Made by a program: the position numbers and the translations under genes
Notes under the pieces: generated by a model
The model's input: the letters and a program-made list of their open reading frames with translations, nothing else
Database searches by the model: none
Told to the model about the DNA's origin: nothing
Part shown: one piece after another, positions 55,800-64,000 of the stretch
Numbering within the stretch: the stretch's first letter is position 1
Layout: each line of letters opens with the position of its first letter
Assembly: GCF_021531435.1 (NCBI RefSeq)
Contig: NZ_JAFBIS010000004.1
Coordinates: forward strand, 62,001-126,000
From: Oscillibacter valericigenes
GTDB lineage: Bacteria > Bacillota > Clostridia > Oscillospirales > Oscillospiraceae
Length of the DNA: 64,000 nucleotides
Direction: 5' to 3'

Positions 55800-56981
55800 T
55801 CAGGGCTTGACCCGCACCCAGCTCTCGCCTGCCAGGGCCTTGGCCACCAGACCGTCCACATCCAGGGCGGCCTCCGCCTTCCGCACATCCTCCAGATTGG
55901 GACGGGTGCAGGGGTGGCGGGGGGTGAACACGGTGCAGCAGTCCTCGTAGGGGAGGATGGAGGTCTCGTAGGTGCCGATCTCCCGGGCGATGCGGATGAT
56001 CTCCACCTTATCCATGCCGATGAGGGGCCGCAGGACGGGCATGGTGGTCACGTCCTCGGTGACGCCCAGGGCCATCATGGTCTGGCTGGCCACCTGGCCC
56101 AGGGATTCGCCGGTGATGAGGGCCTTGGCCCCGGCCTTTTTCGCCACGGCCTCGGCCAGCCGCATCATAAAGCGGCGCATGATGAGGGTGAAGTACTCCT
56201 CCGGGCAGTTCTTCCGAATTTCCTCCTGGATCTCCGTGAAGGGCACGATGTGGACGATCATCCGGCCGCAGTAGGCTGTCAGCAGATGGGCCAGCTCCAG
56301 CACCTTATCCTGGGCCTGCTGGGAGGTGTAGGGGGGAGAGACGAAGTGGACCATCTCCAGCTCCACGCCCCGGCGGGCCATCATCCAGGAGGACACGGGG
56401 GAGTCCAGGCCGCCGGACAGCAGGGAGACGGCATGGCCGCCCATGCCCACCGGCAGGCCGCCGGCACCGGGCAGGGCGGGAGCGTGGACGTAGGCGTATT
56501 TCTCCCGAATCTCCACATAGACCGTCAGGTCGGGGTTGTGGACATCCACCGCCACATCGGGGAAGAGCTCCGCCAGATCGCCGCCCACGGCCTGGCTGAT
56601 CTGGATGGAGTTCATGGGATAGCTCTTGTCTGCCCGCTTGCTCTCCACCTTGAAGCTTTTCGCGGCGGCGAACTCGTCCGCCAGGTAGGTTTTGGCTGTC
56701 TCCACGATGGCCTCCATGGTCTTTGCGCAGGGGACGGCCCGGGCCACGGAGACGATGCCGAACACCTGGCGGCAGGCGGCGTAGGCCGCCTCCATGTCGC
56801 AGTTGTCGGTGGTGGGCTCTACGTAGATGGTGCTCTGCCGGATATAGACCTGGAAGCTGCCGCAGCTCTTCAGCCGCCGCCGGACGTTGTTGACCAGCTT
56901 ATCCTCAAAGGCGTGCCGGTTCAGGCCCTTCAGGACCACCTCGCCCAGCTTCAGCAGGAACATTTCGTTGTTGTTGATCAT
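55800..56981 (-). CDS. thiI: tRNA 4-thiouridine synthase ThiI
   Basis: 393 residues from ATG 56981, preceded by GCGGAGGAA; an upstream in-frame start lacks an RBS. NFLD and THUMP domains (MFLLKLGEVVLKGLNRHAFE onward) precede the PP-loop ATPase SLLSGGLDSPVSSWMMARRG (SGGxDS). FLD-type VTGESLGQVASQT follows. The rhodanese domain of E. coli ThiI is absent, as in Firmicutes, where a dedicated NifS-type desulfurase supplies sulfur; none is adjacent. Promoter TATAAT lies at 57015-57020. cinA follows on the same transcript. Confidence 0.95.
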   Translation of the reverse strand: MINNNEMFLLKLGEVVLKGLNRHAFEDKLVNNVRRRLKSCGSFQVYIRQSTIYVEPTTDNCDMEAAYAACRQVFGIVSVARAVPCAKTMEAIVETAKTYLADEFAAAKSFKVESKRADKSYPMNSIQISQAVGGDLAELFPDVAVDVHNPDLTVYVEIREKYAYVHAPALPGAGGLPVGMGGHAVSLLSGGLDSPVSSWMMARRGVELEMVHFVSPPYTSQQAQDKVLELAHLLTAYCGRMIVHIVPFTEIQEEIRKNCPEEYFTLIMRRFMMRLAEAVAKKAGAKALITGESLGQVASQTMMALGVTEDVTTMPVLRPLIGMDKVEIIRIAREIGTYETSILPYEDCCTVFTPRHPCTRPNLEDVRKAEAALDVDGLVAKALAGESWVRVKP

Positions 56982-57014
56982 GGATATTTCCTCCGCTTGC
57001 TCATACTGTTCCAC

Positions 57015-57043
57015 ATTATATCCCATTTTTCCCCGGAGGAAAA
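57015..57043 (-). promoter_or_regulatory. Promoter of thiI-cinA
   Basis: Minus strand TTTTCC at 57043-57038, a 17-nt spacer and a perfect TATAAT at 57020-57015, about 35 nt upstream of the thiI ATG. Confidence 0.6.
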
Positions 57044-57076
57044 GCCTGATTTTGCGGCTTTCACGGATAAAAACGA

Positions 57077-57109
57077 TCACGGCTCCCGTTTCGGGAGCCG
57101 TGAGGCCTT
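57077..57109 (-). terminator. Terminator of the flavoprotein gene
   Basis: TCACGGCTCCC pairs with GGGAGCCGTGA (57077-57103), with TTTTT following on the minus strand. It separates the flavoprotein gene from thiI. Confidence 0.85.
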
Positions 57110-57742
57110 TCAGCGGATGAAGTTGGTCATGGGCCGCTGTCCGATGGCGGGAGGCGGCAGGGTCTCCCTGGTGGCGTTCAGCACCTTTACCATCCAGGCC
57201 ATGTCCCGGCCCAGGCGCTTAGCGACTTCCATGCCCTCCTCGTCGGAGAGGACCTCGCCGGGCTCGGCGCCGTGGGCGATGCCCCAGTAGTCGGAGGTCA
57301 CCAGCACCATCTCCATGCAGTCCATGGCGGCCATGAGCTGGTGGTACGTCTCACTGCCGCCGGAGCGCCGCAGGGTGCACAGGGCGCCGCCCACCTTGTG
57401 GTGGAGCTGGTTCACGCCGCAGCCGGCGGAGAGCATCAGCCGGTCAACGACGCACTTCATGCTGCCGGACATGCCGCTGTGGTATACCGGGGAGGCCAGC
57501 AGGATGCCGTCGGCCTCGATACAGGCGGCGATGATGTCGTTGACGCCGTCGTCGTTCCGCACGCAGCGGAGGCTGCCGGTATCCAGACAGTTGTAGCAGG
57601 CCATGCAGGGATGGACGTTGGCGCCGGGCTGGAATACCTGGAATTCCACGCCGGCGGCCTCCACCTCCTGGCGGACGGCGTCCAGCAGCAGGGCGGTGTT
57701 GCCGTTTTTACGGGGGCTGCCGTTGATGGCGACGATTTTCAT
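57110..57742 (-). CDS. Iron-sulfur flavoprotein-like NAD(P)H-FMN reductase
   Basis: 210 residues from ATG 57742, preceded by AAGGAGG. The flavodoxin-fold phosphate loop is INGSPRKNGNTALLLDAV. A compact cluster CMACYNCLDTGSLRC (C-x2-C-x2-C-x7-C) follows, the spacing of the Isf family that holds a [4Fe-4S] cluster, then ASPVYHSGMSGSMK. Many NADPH-dependent FMN reductases of anaerobes share this pattern. Role: electron transfer or detoxification of oxidants, inferred. Separate transcription unit from thiI. Confidence 0.85.
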   Translation of the reverse strand: MKIVAINGSPRKNGNTALLLDAVRQEVEAAGVEFQVFQPGANVHPCMACYNCLDTGSLRCVRNDDGVNDIIAACIEADGILLASPVYHSGMSGSMKCVVDRLMLSAGCGVNQLHHKVGGALCTLRRSGGSETYHQLMAAMDCMEMVLVTSDYWGIAHGAEPGEVLSDEEGMEVAKRLGRDMAWMVKVLNATRETLPPPAIGQRPMTNFIR

Positions 57743-57795
57743 AAGGGGAGACCTCCTTTTCTGTATTGAAGATATTATACAGGAATGGGGAAACG

Positions 57796-57824
57796 TTGAC
57801 AATACATCCCCGCCCGTATATCAT
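57796..57824 (+). promoter_or_regulatory. SigA-like promoter upstream of the ECF sigma gene
   Basis: TTGACA at 57796-57801, a 17-nt spacer and TATCAT at 57819-57824. I looked for an ECF-type GAAAC/CGTC pair and found no convincing one. Confidence 0.5.
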
Positions 57825-57965
57825 GCTGTTTTCGGATAGAAAAAAGATTTTCCCCGCTACCTGTCACCTTTTCCCCGGGAAACACATCTTACTATATGAC
57901 CGGTCATTCGGGAGCGGCGCCGCCGCTGCCCGATTTTATCACCAGAAAGGAGCTGCTCCGAACAT

Positions 57966-58451
57966 ATGACGCAAGCTGTTTTGGACAAAGAATCGTTCTG
58001 TGCGCAGGTCATCGGCTGCCAGGAGACGATGTTCCGCACCGCCAGGGCTATTCTGCGGAATGACCAGGACGCCGAGGACGCGGTGCAGGAGGCCATCTGC
58101 GCCGCCTTTGCCCGCCGGGATTCCCTGCGGGACGCCGAAAAATTCAAGCCCTGGATGCTGCGCATCCTGGCCAACAAGTGCTACGACGCCTGCCGCAGGC
58201 GGCGGAATACATCGGACCTGGACGCGGCCGGGGAAGTCCCGGCGCCGGAGACCGACCAGGCGGAACGGCTGTCCCTATGGCAGGCGGTGCTTTCCCTGAA
58301 CGATGATCTGCGGGCGCCTGTGACGCTGTTTTACTACGATGGGCTGTCCATCCGGGAGATCAGCCGCGTGCTGGGTATCAGCGAGGCGGCGGTCAAGACC
58401 CGCCTGTCCCGGGGTCGGGCGCGGCTGCGTCAGCTACTGGACGAGAAATGA
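57966..58451 (+). CDS. ECF RNA polymerase sigma factor
   Basis: 161 residues. Region 2 is QETMFRTARAILRNDQDAED and AVQEAICAAFARRDSL; region 4 is LNDDLRAPVTLFYYDGLSIR and VLGISEAAVKTRLSRGRARL. ATG 57966 follows AGAAAGGAG. The adjacent gene encodes an RsiV-like anti-sigma factor, so this is a SigV-type candidate. In B. subtilis SigV is released by lysozyme; the same signal is possible here but not shown. Confidence 0.93.
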   Translation: MTQAVLDKESFCAQVIGCQETMFRTARAILRNDQDAEDAVQEAICAAFARRDSLRDAEKFKPWMLRILANKCYDACRRRRNTSDLDAAGEVPAPETDQAERLSLWQAVLSLNDDLRAPVTLFYYDGLSIREISRVLGISEAAVKTRLSRGRARLRQLLDEK

Positions 58452-58470
58452 CGAGAAATGAGGTGCGACA

Positions 58471-59304
58471 ATGGATCGATTTGACGAAATGCTGAGAGAG
58501 CGGGCCAAAAGTGAGCCCTTCCCTCTGCCGGAGGGTTACGCCGGACGGGTGTTTGCCGCCTGCGCCGCTCTGGAGGAGACAAAAAAGCATTCTTACCGCT
58601 GGACGGCCTGGGCCGCGGCGGTCCTGGCATTGTTTATCGCGGTGCCCAACGTGTCCCCCGCGGCGGCGGCAGCCATGGCGGATATTCCGGTGCTGGGCGC
58701 CGTCGTGCGGGTGGTGACCTTCCGGAACTACACGTACGACGACGGCTGGCACAGCGCCGACGTCTCCGTGCCGGAGCTGGCGGGCAGCGACGCCGCCCAG
58801 GAGGTCAGCGACCAGGTACGGGCGTACACGGACCGGCTCATCGCACGGTTCGAGGAGACCTGCGAAAAGGAGCTGGGGAAAGAGGGCTATCTCGGCCTGG
58901 ATGTGAGCAGTACGGTGGTGACGGACAGCGATACCTGGTTCACCCTCCGGGTGGACGCGGTGGAGACCCAGGCCAGCGGGTATCAGTTCAGCCGCTTCTA
59001 CCACATCGACAAGACCACCGACCGGGTGGTGACGCTGGAGGACCTGTTCCGGGAGGATGCGGACTATGTGGGCGTCTTGTCGGATGAGGTGCGTCGGCAG
59101 ATGGAGGAGCGGATGGCGGAGAACACGGAAGCTTCTTACTTCCCGGAGGAGTTCACCGCCATCGGTCCGGAGCAGAATTTCTATTTCAACACGGACGGAG
59201 ACCTGGTGCTGGTGTTTGACGAGTACACCATCGCTCCCGGTTCTATGGGGATGCCGGAGTTCACCATCCCGTCGGATGTGTATGAGACATTATTAAAAAA
59301 GTAA
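58471..59304 (+). CDS. RsiV-like anti-sigma factor with DUF3298 domain
   Basis: 277 residues. A cytoplasmic part of about 43 residues (FDEMLRERAKSEPFPLPEGY) contacts the sigma factor. One membrane helix follows (about residues 44-61, WTAWAAAVLALFIAVPNV). The extracellular domain, with YTDRLIARFEE, YHIDKTTDRVVTLEDLF and the C-terminal EYTIAPGSMGMPEFTIPSD, matches the DUF3298/RsiV fold, which in B. subtilis binds lysozyme. Length equals B. subtilis RsiV within ten residues. It starts 19 nt after the sigma gene. Confidence 0.85.
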   Translation: MDRFDEMLRERAKSEPFPLPEGYAGRVFAACAALEETKKHSYRWTAWAAAVLALFIAVPNVSPAAAAAMADIPVLGAVVRVVTFRNYTYDDGWHSADVSVPELAGSDAAQEVSDQVRAYTDRLIARFEETCEKELGKEGYLGLDVSSTVVTDSDTWFTLRVDAVETQASGYQFSRFYHIDKTTDRVVTLEDLFREDADYVGVLSDEVRRQMEERMAENTEASYFPEEFTAIGPEQNFYFNTDGDLVLVFDEYTIAPGSMGMPEFTIPSDVYETLLKK

Positions 59305-59318
59305 GAAAGAGAGAACAG

Positions 59319-59627
59319 ATGAAACGAATCTTTGCGTGTCTGCTGGCGGCTGCGCTGCTGCTGGCCTGCGCCGGGTGCGGCGCGAAAAAGTCCGGGGAGA
59401 GCGGGGAGGAAAAAACGCTGACCGGCACCCTGGATGAGGTGAAGGACTTCATGTTCGTAGTCACCGACGACAACGGCGACAGCTATGCCCTGACCTTTGA
59501 GGGCGGCGCGCCGGAGGGACTGGCGGAGCAGGAGGTGGGCGACCGGGTGACGGTGACGTACACCGGGGAACTGTCCGTGGTGGACGCCTTCACCGGACAG
59601 GTACTTTCTGTGAAAGCGGCGGAATAA
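59319..59627 (+). CDS. Small lipoprotein of the ECF sigma unit
   Basis: 102 residues. A lipobox LLACAGC places the lipidated cysteine at residue 20, after a hydrophobic signal peptide. The mature part (from GAKKSGESGEEK) is a compact all-beta domain resembling small OB-type or NEAT-free bacterial lipoproteins; I do not recognise a family. It lies 14 nt after the anti-sigma gene, so it is probably a target or helper of the same stress response, and it is closed by a terminator. Confidence 0.82.
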   Translation: MKRIFACLLAAALLLACAGCGAKKSGESGEEKTLTGTLDEVKDFMFVVTDDNGDSYALTFEGGAPEGLAEQEVGDRVTVTYTGELSVVDAFTGQVLSVKAAE

Positions 59628-59631
59628 AACC

Positions 59632-59664
59632 GAAGGCCCGGGGCAAAGCCCCGGGCCTCGTTTT
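59632..59664. terminator. Bidirectional terminator between the lipoprotein and comM-like genes
   Basis: AGGCCCGGGGC pairs with GCCCCGGGCCT around AAA (59634-59658), followed by CGTTTT. It lies between two convergent genes. Confidence 0.88.
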
Positions 59665-61180
59665 ATCCTTTTAAAATGTCGGTGTTGCGGTACTGGATGG
59701 CCTCCGCCAGATGCTGGGGGCCGATGCCCGCGTCGCCGTCCAGGTCCGCGATGGTCCGGGCCACCCGGAGGATGCGGTCGTGGGACCGGGCCGTCAGGCC
59801 CATGTGTTCAAAGGCGGTCTTCATCAGGGCGTCACAGGCCGCGTCCAGCGGACAGAAGGCGGCGATCTGCGCGGGGGTCATGTGGGCGTTGCAGACGGTG
59901 TCCGACCCGGCGAAGCGGGCGGACTGGATGACCCGGGCACCGTCCACCCGCTTTTTCACGTCGGCGGAGGACTCCGGCGTTTCCCTGCGGCGCATGGCCT
60001 CGTATTCCACCGAGGGGACGTTCACATGGAGGTCGATGCGGTCCAGCAGGGGGCCGGAAATTTTCTCCACATACTTCTCAACTTCCCTGTCGGAGCAGGT
60101 ACATTTCCCGGAGGGGTGGCCCCGCCATCCGCAGCGGCAGGGGTTCATGGCGCACACCAGCTGGAACCGGGCGGGCAGGTGCAGCGTGCCCCCGGCCCGG
60201 GCCACGGTGACTTCGCCGTCCTCCAGGGGCTGGCGCATGGCCTCCAGCACATCCCGGCGGAACTCCGGCAGCTCGTCCAGAAACAGCACGCCGTTGTGAG
60301 CCAGGGACATCTCCCCCGGCCGCATGGCGGGGCCGCCGCCCGCCAGGGCTGCTGCGGAGGCGGTGTGGTGGGGGCTGCGGAAGGGACGGCGGGTCAGCAG
60401 TGGGTGCCTGGGGTCCGCCAGCCCCGCCACGGACCAGATGCCGGAGACGGCCAGCGCCTCGCTCCGGGTCATGTCGGGGAGAATGGAGGGCAGCCGCTTT
60501 GCCAGCATGGACTTGCCCGCGCCGGGAGAGCCGATGAGCAGCAGGTTGTGGCCCCCCGCGGCGGCAATCTCCAGCGCCCGCTTCACGTTTTCCTGCCCCA
60601 TGACATCCCGCAGGTCCGGGAGGGGACCGTCTTCCTCTCCCGGTTCCCAGGCCGGGGCGGGGGAGAGGGGCCGTTCCCCCTTCAGGTGGGCCACCAGGGC
60701 GTTGACGTCCGGGACGCCGTAGACCGTCAGGCCGCCCGACAGGGTGGCCTCGGCGGCGTTTTCGGCGGGGACGAACAGCTGGCGGATGCCCGCCTCCTTC
60801 GCGGCCATGGCCATGGGTAGCACGCCGGTGACGCCCCGCAGGGCGCCGGTCAGGGACAGCTCGCCGAGAAAGGCGGCGTCAGGCGGCAGCTTCGGCAGGT
60901 CACCGTTTGCCGCCAGGATGCCGACGAAGATGGGCAGGTCGTAGACCGTGCCCGCTTTTTTCTGCCCGGCGGGGGCCAGGTTCACCGTGATGCGGCTGAC
61001 GGGGAACTTGGCGCCGCAGTTTTTCACCGCCGCCCGGACCCGCTCCCGGGCCTCCCGCACGGCGGCGTCCGGCAGGCCCACCACGTCGAAGGCGGGGAGG
61101 CCGCCGGAGAGAAAGCACTCCGCGCTGACCTCGTAGCCGGAGATACCGCTGAGGCCCAGAGAACGCACCGTCACTACCAT
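59663..61180 (-). CDS. YifB/ComM-family Mg chelatase-like AAA ATPase
   Basis: 505 residues from ATG 61180 with GGGAGG about 10 nt upstream; the frame stays open for 59 more codons without an RBS. The N-terminal Lon-protease-like domain begins VTVRSLGLSGISGYEVSAEC, with ITVNLAPAGQKKAG. The AAA core has HNLLLIGSPGAGKSMLAKRL (Walker A), FLDELPEF (Walker B) and FQLVCAMNPCRCGW with cysteines. The C-terminal region has LTARSHDRILRVARTIADL. ComM is a helicase-type factor in natural transformation; some clostridia keep it without other competence genes, and cinA is nearby. Confidence 0.94.
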   Translation of the reverse strand: MVVTVRSLGLSGISGYEVSAECFLSGGLPAFDVVGLPDAAVREARERVRAAVKNCGAKFPVSRITVNLAPAGQKKAGTVYDLPIFVGILAANGDLPKLPPDAAFLGELSLTGALRGVTGVLPMAMAAKEAGIRQLFVPAENAAEATLSGGLTVYGVPDVNALVAHLKGERPLSPAPAWEPGEEDGPLPDLRDVMGQENVKRALEIAAAGGHNLLLIGSPGAGKSMLAKRLPSILPDMTRSEALAVSGIWSVAGLADPRHPLLTRRPFRSPHHTASAAALAGGGPAMRPGEMSLAHNGVLFLDELPEFRRDVLEAMRQPLEDGEVTVARAGGTLHLPARFQLVCAMNPCRCGWRGHPSGKCTCSDREVEKYVEKISGPLLDRIDLHVNVPSVEYEAMRRRETPESSADVKKRVDGARVIQSARFAGSDTVCNAHMTPAQIAAFCPLDAACDALMKTAFEHMGLTARSHDRILRVARTIADLDGDAGIGPQHLAEAIQYRNTDILKG

Positions 61181-61488
61181 TTTTTCATGCCTCCCGCATA
61201 TCGTGATACCGGCGGACAGGCCGCCGGATGTTGAACTCCAGGGAAAATATACCACATACAGGGGCAAAAAGAAAGCATTACCGGGAAAATGCCGAAAATC
61301 AAGAAACACTTTTGTCCCTTCCGCAGAAAAGAGGAAATTTTGTGCAAAAAATAACAAAGTACCCGTTTACAGCCGGAAAGGGAAGTGATATAATATCACC
61401 GCATGAAAATTTGGGGGAGAGAGCCCGAGTTTCGTGTTTTGGTAAGCTTGCTGCCGCGGGGCAGCGAATTTATAGGAGGTAAGAGTTT
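61181..61488. other. Divergent intergenic region between the comM-like gene and nifJ
   Basis: A 7-bp perfect inverted repeat (CCGGCGG-N5-CCGCCGG, 61210-61228) lies in the leader of the comM-like gene, whose extended -10 (TGGTATATT, minus) is near 61246-61254. The nifJ promoter is at 61366-61394. The 94-nt nifJ leader holds a small hairpin (GCTGCC/GGCAGC, about 61450-61464). No other feature seen. Confidence 0.55.
61366..61394 (+). promoter_or_regulatory. Strong SigA promoter of nifJ
   Basis: TTTACA at 61366-61371, a 17-nt spacer and a perfect TATAAT at 61389-61394. It fits the expected high expression of PFOR. Confidence 0.85.
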
Positions 61489-64000
61489 ATGGCAAGAAAG
61501 TTCAAGTCCATGGACGGTAACAACGCAGCCGCATATGTCAGCTACGCGTTTACCGAAGTGGCGGGTATCTATCCGATCACCCCGTCCTCTCCCATGGCAG
61601 ACTTGGTCGACCAGTGGTCTGCCGCTGGTCAGAAGAACATCTTCGGCACCACCGTCAAGGTGTGCGAAATGCAGTCTGAGGCAGGTGCTTCCGGTACCGT
61701 TCACGGCTCCCTGGCCGCCGGCGCGCTGACCACCACCTACACCGCCTCTCAGGGCCTGCTGCTGATGATCCCCAACATGTACAAGATCGCCGGCGAGCTG
61801 CTGCCCTGCGTGTTCCATGTTTCCGCCCGTACCGTTTCCACCCACGCCCTGAACATCTTCGGCGATCACTCCGACGTCATGGCCTGCCGTCAGACCGGCT
61901 TCGCCATGCTGTGCGAGAACGATCCCCAGGAGATCATGGACCTGGCTCCCGTGGCTCATCTGGCCGCTATCGAGGGCCGCGTTCCCTTCATCAACTTCTT
62001 CGATGGTTTCCGTACCTCTCACGAGATCCAGAAGGTCGCCGTGTGGGATTACGAGGACCTGAAGGAGATGTGCGACATGGACGCTGTCGAGGCGTTCCGC
62101 AAGCACGCCCTGAATCCTGAGCGCCCCAACATGCGCGGCTCTCACGAGAACGGCGATATCTTCTTCCAGCACCGCGAGGCCTGCAACCCCTACTACGAGG
62201 CTCTGCCCGCCGTGGTCGAGAAGTACATGGACAAGATCAATGCCAAGCTGGGCACTGATTACAAGCTGTTCAACTACTATGGCGCTCCCGACGCCGAGCG
62301 CGTCATCATCGCCATGGGCTCCATCTGCAACGTCGCTGAGGAGGTCATCGACTACATGACCGCTCAGGGCGAGAAGGTCGGCCTGGTGAAGGTCCACCTG
62401 TATCGTCCCTTCAAGGCGGACAAGCTGATCGAGGCCATCCCCGCCACCTGCAAGTCCATCGCCGTGCTGGACCGCACCAAGGAGCCCGGCTCCCTGGGCG
62501 AGCCCCTGTACATGGATGTTGTCACCGCTCTGGCCAACGCCGGCAAGCACGACATCAAGGTCATCGGCGGCCGTTACGGTCTGGGCTCCAAGGATACGCC
62601 TCCCCGCAGCGTGTTCGCTGTCTTTGAGGAGCTCACCAAGGCCGAGCCCAAGCGTCAGTTCACCATCGGCATCGTGGACGACGTCACCAACCTCTCCCTG
62701 GAAGAGAAGCCCGCTCCCCTGGTCGCTCCTGCCGGCACCATCGCCTGCAAGTTCTGGGGTCTGGGCGGCGACGGCACCGTCGGCGCCAACAAGAACTCCA
62801 TCAAGATCATCGGCGACCATACCGACAAGTATGTTCAGGCTTACTTCCAGTATGACTCCAAGAAGACCGGCGGCGTGACCATCAGCCACCTGCGCTTCGG
62901 TGACAAGCCCATCAAGTCTTCTTACTACATCAATAAGGCCGACTTCGTGGCCTGCCACGTGCCCGCCTACATCACCAAGGGCTTCCCCATCGTCCGCGAC
63001 GTGAAGCCCGGCGGCGTGTTCCTGATCAACTGCCAGTGGGATGACGCTGAACTGGCTGAGAAGCTGGACGCCGCTTCCAAGCGCTACATCGCCCAGAACA
63101 ACATCCAGGTCTACACCATCAACGCCATCGACCTGGCCAAGGAGATCGGCATGGGCAAGCGCACCAACACCATCCTGCAGTCCGCCTTCTTCTCCCTGGC
63201 GAAGGTCATGCCCGAGTCTGAGGCCATCCAGTACATGAAGGACGCCGCCACCCATTCTTACCTGAAGAAGGGCCAGGACGTCGTCGACATGAACCACAAG
63301 GCCATCGACGCCGGCGCCACCGCCTACAAGAAGTTCGAGGTTCCCGCCGACTGGGCTGACGCGAAGGATGTGGCCGAGGATGTGAAGCTGGCTGGCAAGC
63401 CCGAGCTGGTGGAGCAGGTCAAGACCATCCTGAACCCCGTTGGCAAGATGGACGGCGACAGCCTGCCCGTCTCCGCTTTCGTCAAGCACGTGGACGGCCA
63501 GTTCGAGCTGGGCGCCGCCGCTTACGAGAAGCGCGGCGTGGCCGTGTCTGTTCCCACCTGGGATTCCACCAAGTGCATCCAGTGCAACAACTGCGCTTAT
63601 GTCTGCCCCCACGCCACCATCCGTCCCTACGCTCTGACTGAGGCCGAGGCCGCTGCTGCCCCCGCCGCCGCTAAGATCGTGGACGTCAAGGCCGGCAAGG
63701 GCAAGGGTGTTTACAAGTACACCATGGCCGTGTCTCCTCTGGACTGCATGGGCTGCGGCGTCTGCGTGGGTGTCTGCCCCGTGAACGCGCTGACCATGGT
63801 CGCCCAGGAGCAGGAGGCCGCCCAGCAAGATGTGTTCAACTACTGCGTGGCCGAGGTCGCCGAGAAGAAGGATATGCAGGATGACACCGTCAAGGGCAGC
63901 CAGTTCAAGCAGCCCATGCTGGAGTTCTCCGGCTCCTGCGCCGGCTGCGCCGAGACCAGCTATGCCCGCCTGATCACCCAGCTGTTCGGCGATCATATGT
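61489..64000 (+). CDS. nifJ: Pyruvate:ferredoxin oxidoreductase (5' part)
   Basis: 837 codons are visible; the gene runs off the end of the window (full-length PFOR is near 1170). ATG 61489 follows TAGGAGGTAAGA. Domain I starts MDGNNAAAYVSYAFTEVAGI with YPITPSSPMADLVDQW. The gamma-like domain has GLGGDGTVGANKNSIKIIG. Two ferredoxin clusters are at CIQCNNCAYVCPH and CMGCGVCVGVCPVNA. Domain VI begins with GSCAGCAETSYARL. It oxidises pyruvate with CoA to acetyl-CoA, CO2 and reduced ferredoxin. Codon use is strongly biased, as expected of a highly expressed gene. Confidence 0.97.
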   Translation, partial: MARKFKSMDGNNAAAYVSYAFTEVAGIYPITPSSPMADLVDQWSAAGQKNIFGTTVKVCEMQSEAGASGTVHGSLAAGALTTTYTASQGLLLMIPNMYKIAGELLPCVFHVSARTVSTHALNIFGDHSDVMACRQTGFAMLCENDPQEIMDLAPVAHLAAIEGRVPFINFFDGFRTSHEIQKVAVWDYEDLKEMCDMDAVEAFRKHALNPERPNMRGSHENGDIFFQHREACNPYYEALPAVVEKYMDKINAKLGTDYKLFNYYGAPDAERVIIAMGSICNVAEEVIDYMTAQGEKVGLVKVHLYRPFKADKLIEAIPATCKSIAVLDRTKEPGSLGEPLYMDVVTALANAGKHDIKVIGGRYGLGSKDTPPRSVFAVFEELTKAEPKRQFTIGIVDDVTNLSLEEKPAPLVAPAGTIACKFWGLGGDGTVGANKNSIKIIGDHTDKYVQAYFQYDSKKTGGVTISHLRFGDKPIKSSYYINKADFVACHVPAYITKGFPIVRDVKPGGVFLINCQWDDAELAEKLDAASKRYIAQNNIQVYTINAIDLAKEIGMGKRTNTILQSAFFSLAKVMPESEAIQYMKDAATHSYLKKGQDVVDMNHKAIDAGATAYKKFEVPADWADAKDVAEDVKLAGKPELVEQVKTILNPVGKMDGDSLPVSAFVKHVDGQFELGAAAYEKRGVAVSVPTWDSTKCIQCNNCAYVCPHATIRPYALTEAEAAAAPAAAKIVDVKAGKGKGVYKYTMAVSPLDCMGCGVCVGVCPVNALTMVAQEQEAAQQDVFNYCVAEVAEKKDMQDDTVKGSQFKQPMLEFSGSCAGCAETSYARLITQLFGDHM

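Noticed and set aside
57780-57965. An ECF-type autoregulatory promoter before the sigma gene
   Set aside because: GAAAC-like boxes are present, but none has a CGTC-type -10 at 16-17 nt; only a SigA-like promoter is convincing.
61396-63996. An 866-codon minus-strand open frame opposite nifJ
   Set aside because: nifJ has complete domain motifs, promoter and RBS on the plus strand; this frame is its shadow.

Overview
The window is a compact, G+C-rich piece (roughly 60% by eye) of the chromosome of an anaerobic Gram-positive bacterium. It most likely comes from the Clostridia, near the Oscillospiraceae (Flavonifractor, Lawsonibacter or Oscillibacter type). The reasons are SepF and a DivIVA-like protein, a Spo0A-family regulator, T-box leaders, RicT, a PPi-type pyruvate phosphate dikinase, and oxygen-sensitive 2-oxoacid:ferredoxin oxidoreductases. 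The lineage is an inference from gene content. I saw no rRNA, tRNA, CRISPR array, insertion sequence or prophage.

Layout. 0-7.5 kb: mismatch repair and RNA-modification genes (mutS 3' part, CPBP protease, AEC transporter, mutL, flavoprotein, miaA, hfq). 7.5-10.7 kb: a division cluster (HlyD-like protein, yggS, sepF, divIVA-like). 10.7-15.2 kb: HAD hydrolase, XRE regulator, lepA, a small membrane protein and an Lrp regulator. 15.3-20.5 kb: carA, then carB fused in frame to a diaminopimelate epimerase domain. 20.5-22.0 kb: two membrane proteins. 22.0-30.0 kb: branched-chain amino-acid synthesis in two T-box units, leuACDB with a Leu CUG specifier and ilvC-ilvD with an Ile AUC specifier. An AAA ATPase and a LysE exporter follow.

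31.9-35.8 kb (minus strand): iorA, iorB, an 83-residue protein and an FrhB-like iron-sulfur protein, a tight unit for ferredoxin-linked aromatic 2-oxoacid metabolism. 36.2-38.4 kb: a Spo0A-like regulator whose receiver has lost its phosphorylation residues, divergent from a tandem-duplicated helix-turn-helix protein; this stretch looks less G+C-rich than its surroundings. 38.5-43 kb: ppdK and an NSS transporter. 43-49.3 kb: holB, ricT, Cof hydrolase, a GntR/ABC unit, a small exporter, and a small XRE regulator behind palindromes. 49.3-50.7 kb (minus): guanine deaminase behind a variant purine riboswitch whose terminator overlaps P1, so I predict an ON switch. 51-54.2 kb: HD-GYP protein, membrane protein, ZIP transporter, PHP protein. 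54.2-54.5 kb: a cluster of five hairpins with direct repeats. 54.5-57.7 kb (minus): cinA, thiI and a flavoprotein. 57.8-59.6 kb: an ECF sigma/RsiV-like pair plus lipoprotein. 59.7-61.2 kb: comM-like ATPase (minus). 61.4 kb to the end: pyruvate:ferredoxin oxidoreductase, cut by the window edge.

The items most worth a second look are the guanine-deaminase riboswitch, the CarB-DapF fusion with an alanine at one catalytic cysteine, and the pseudo-receiver Spo0A with its duplicated HTH neighbour.
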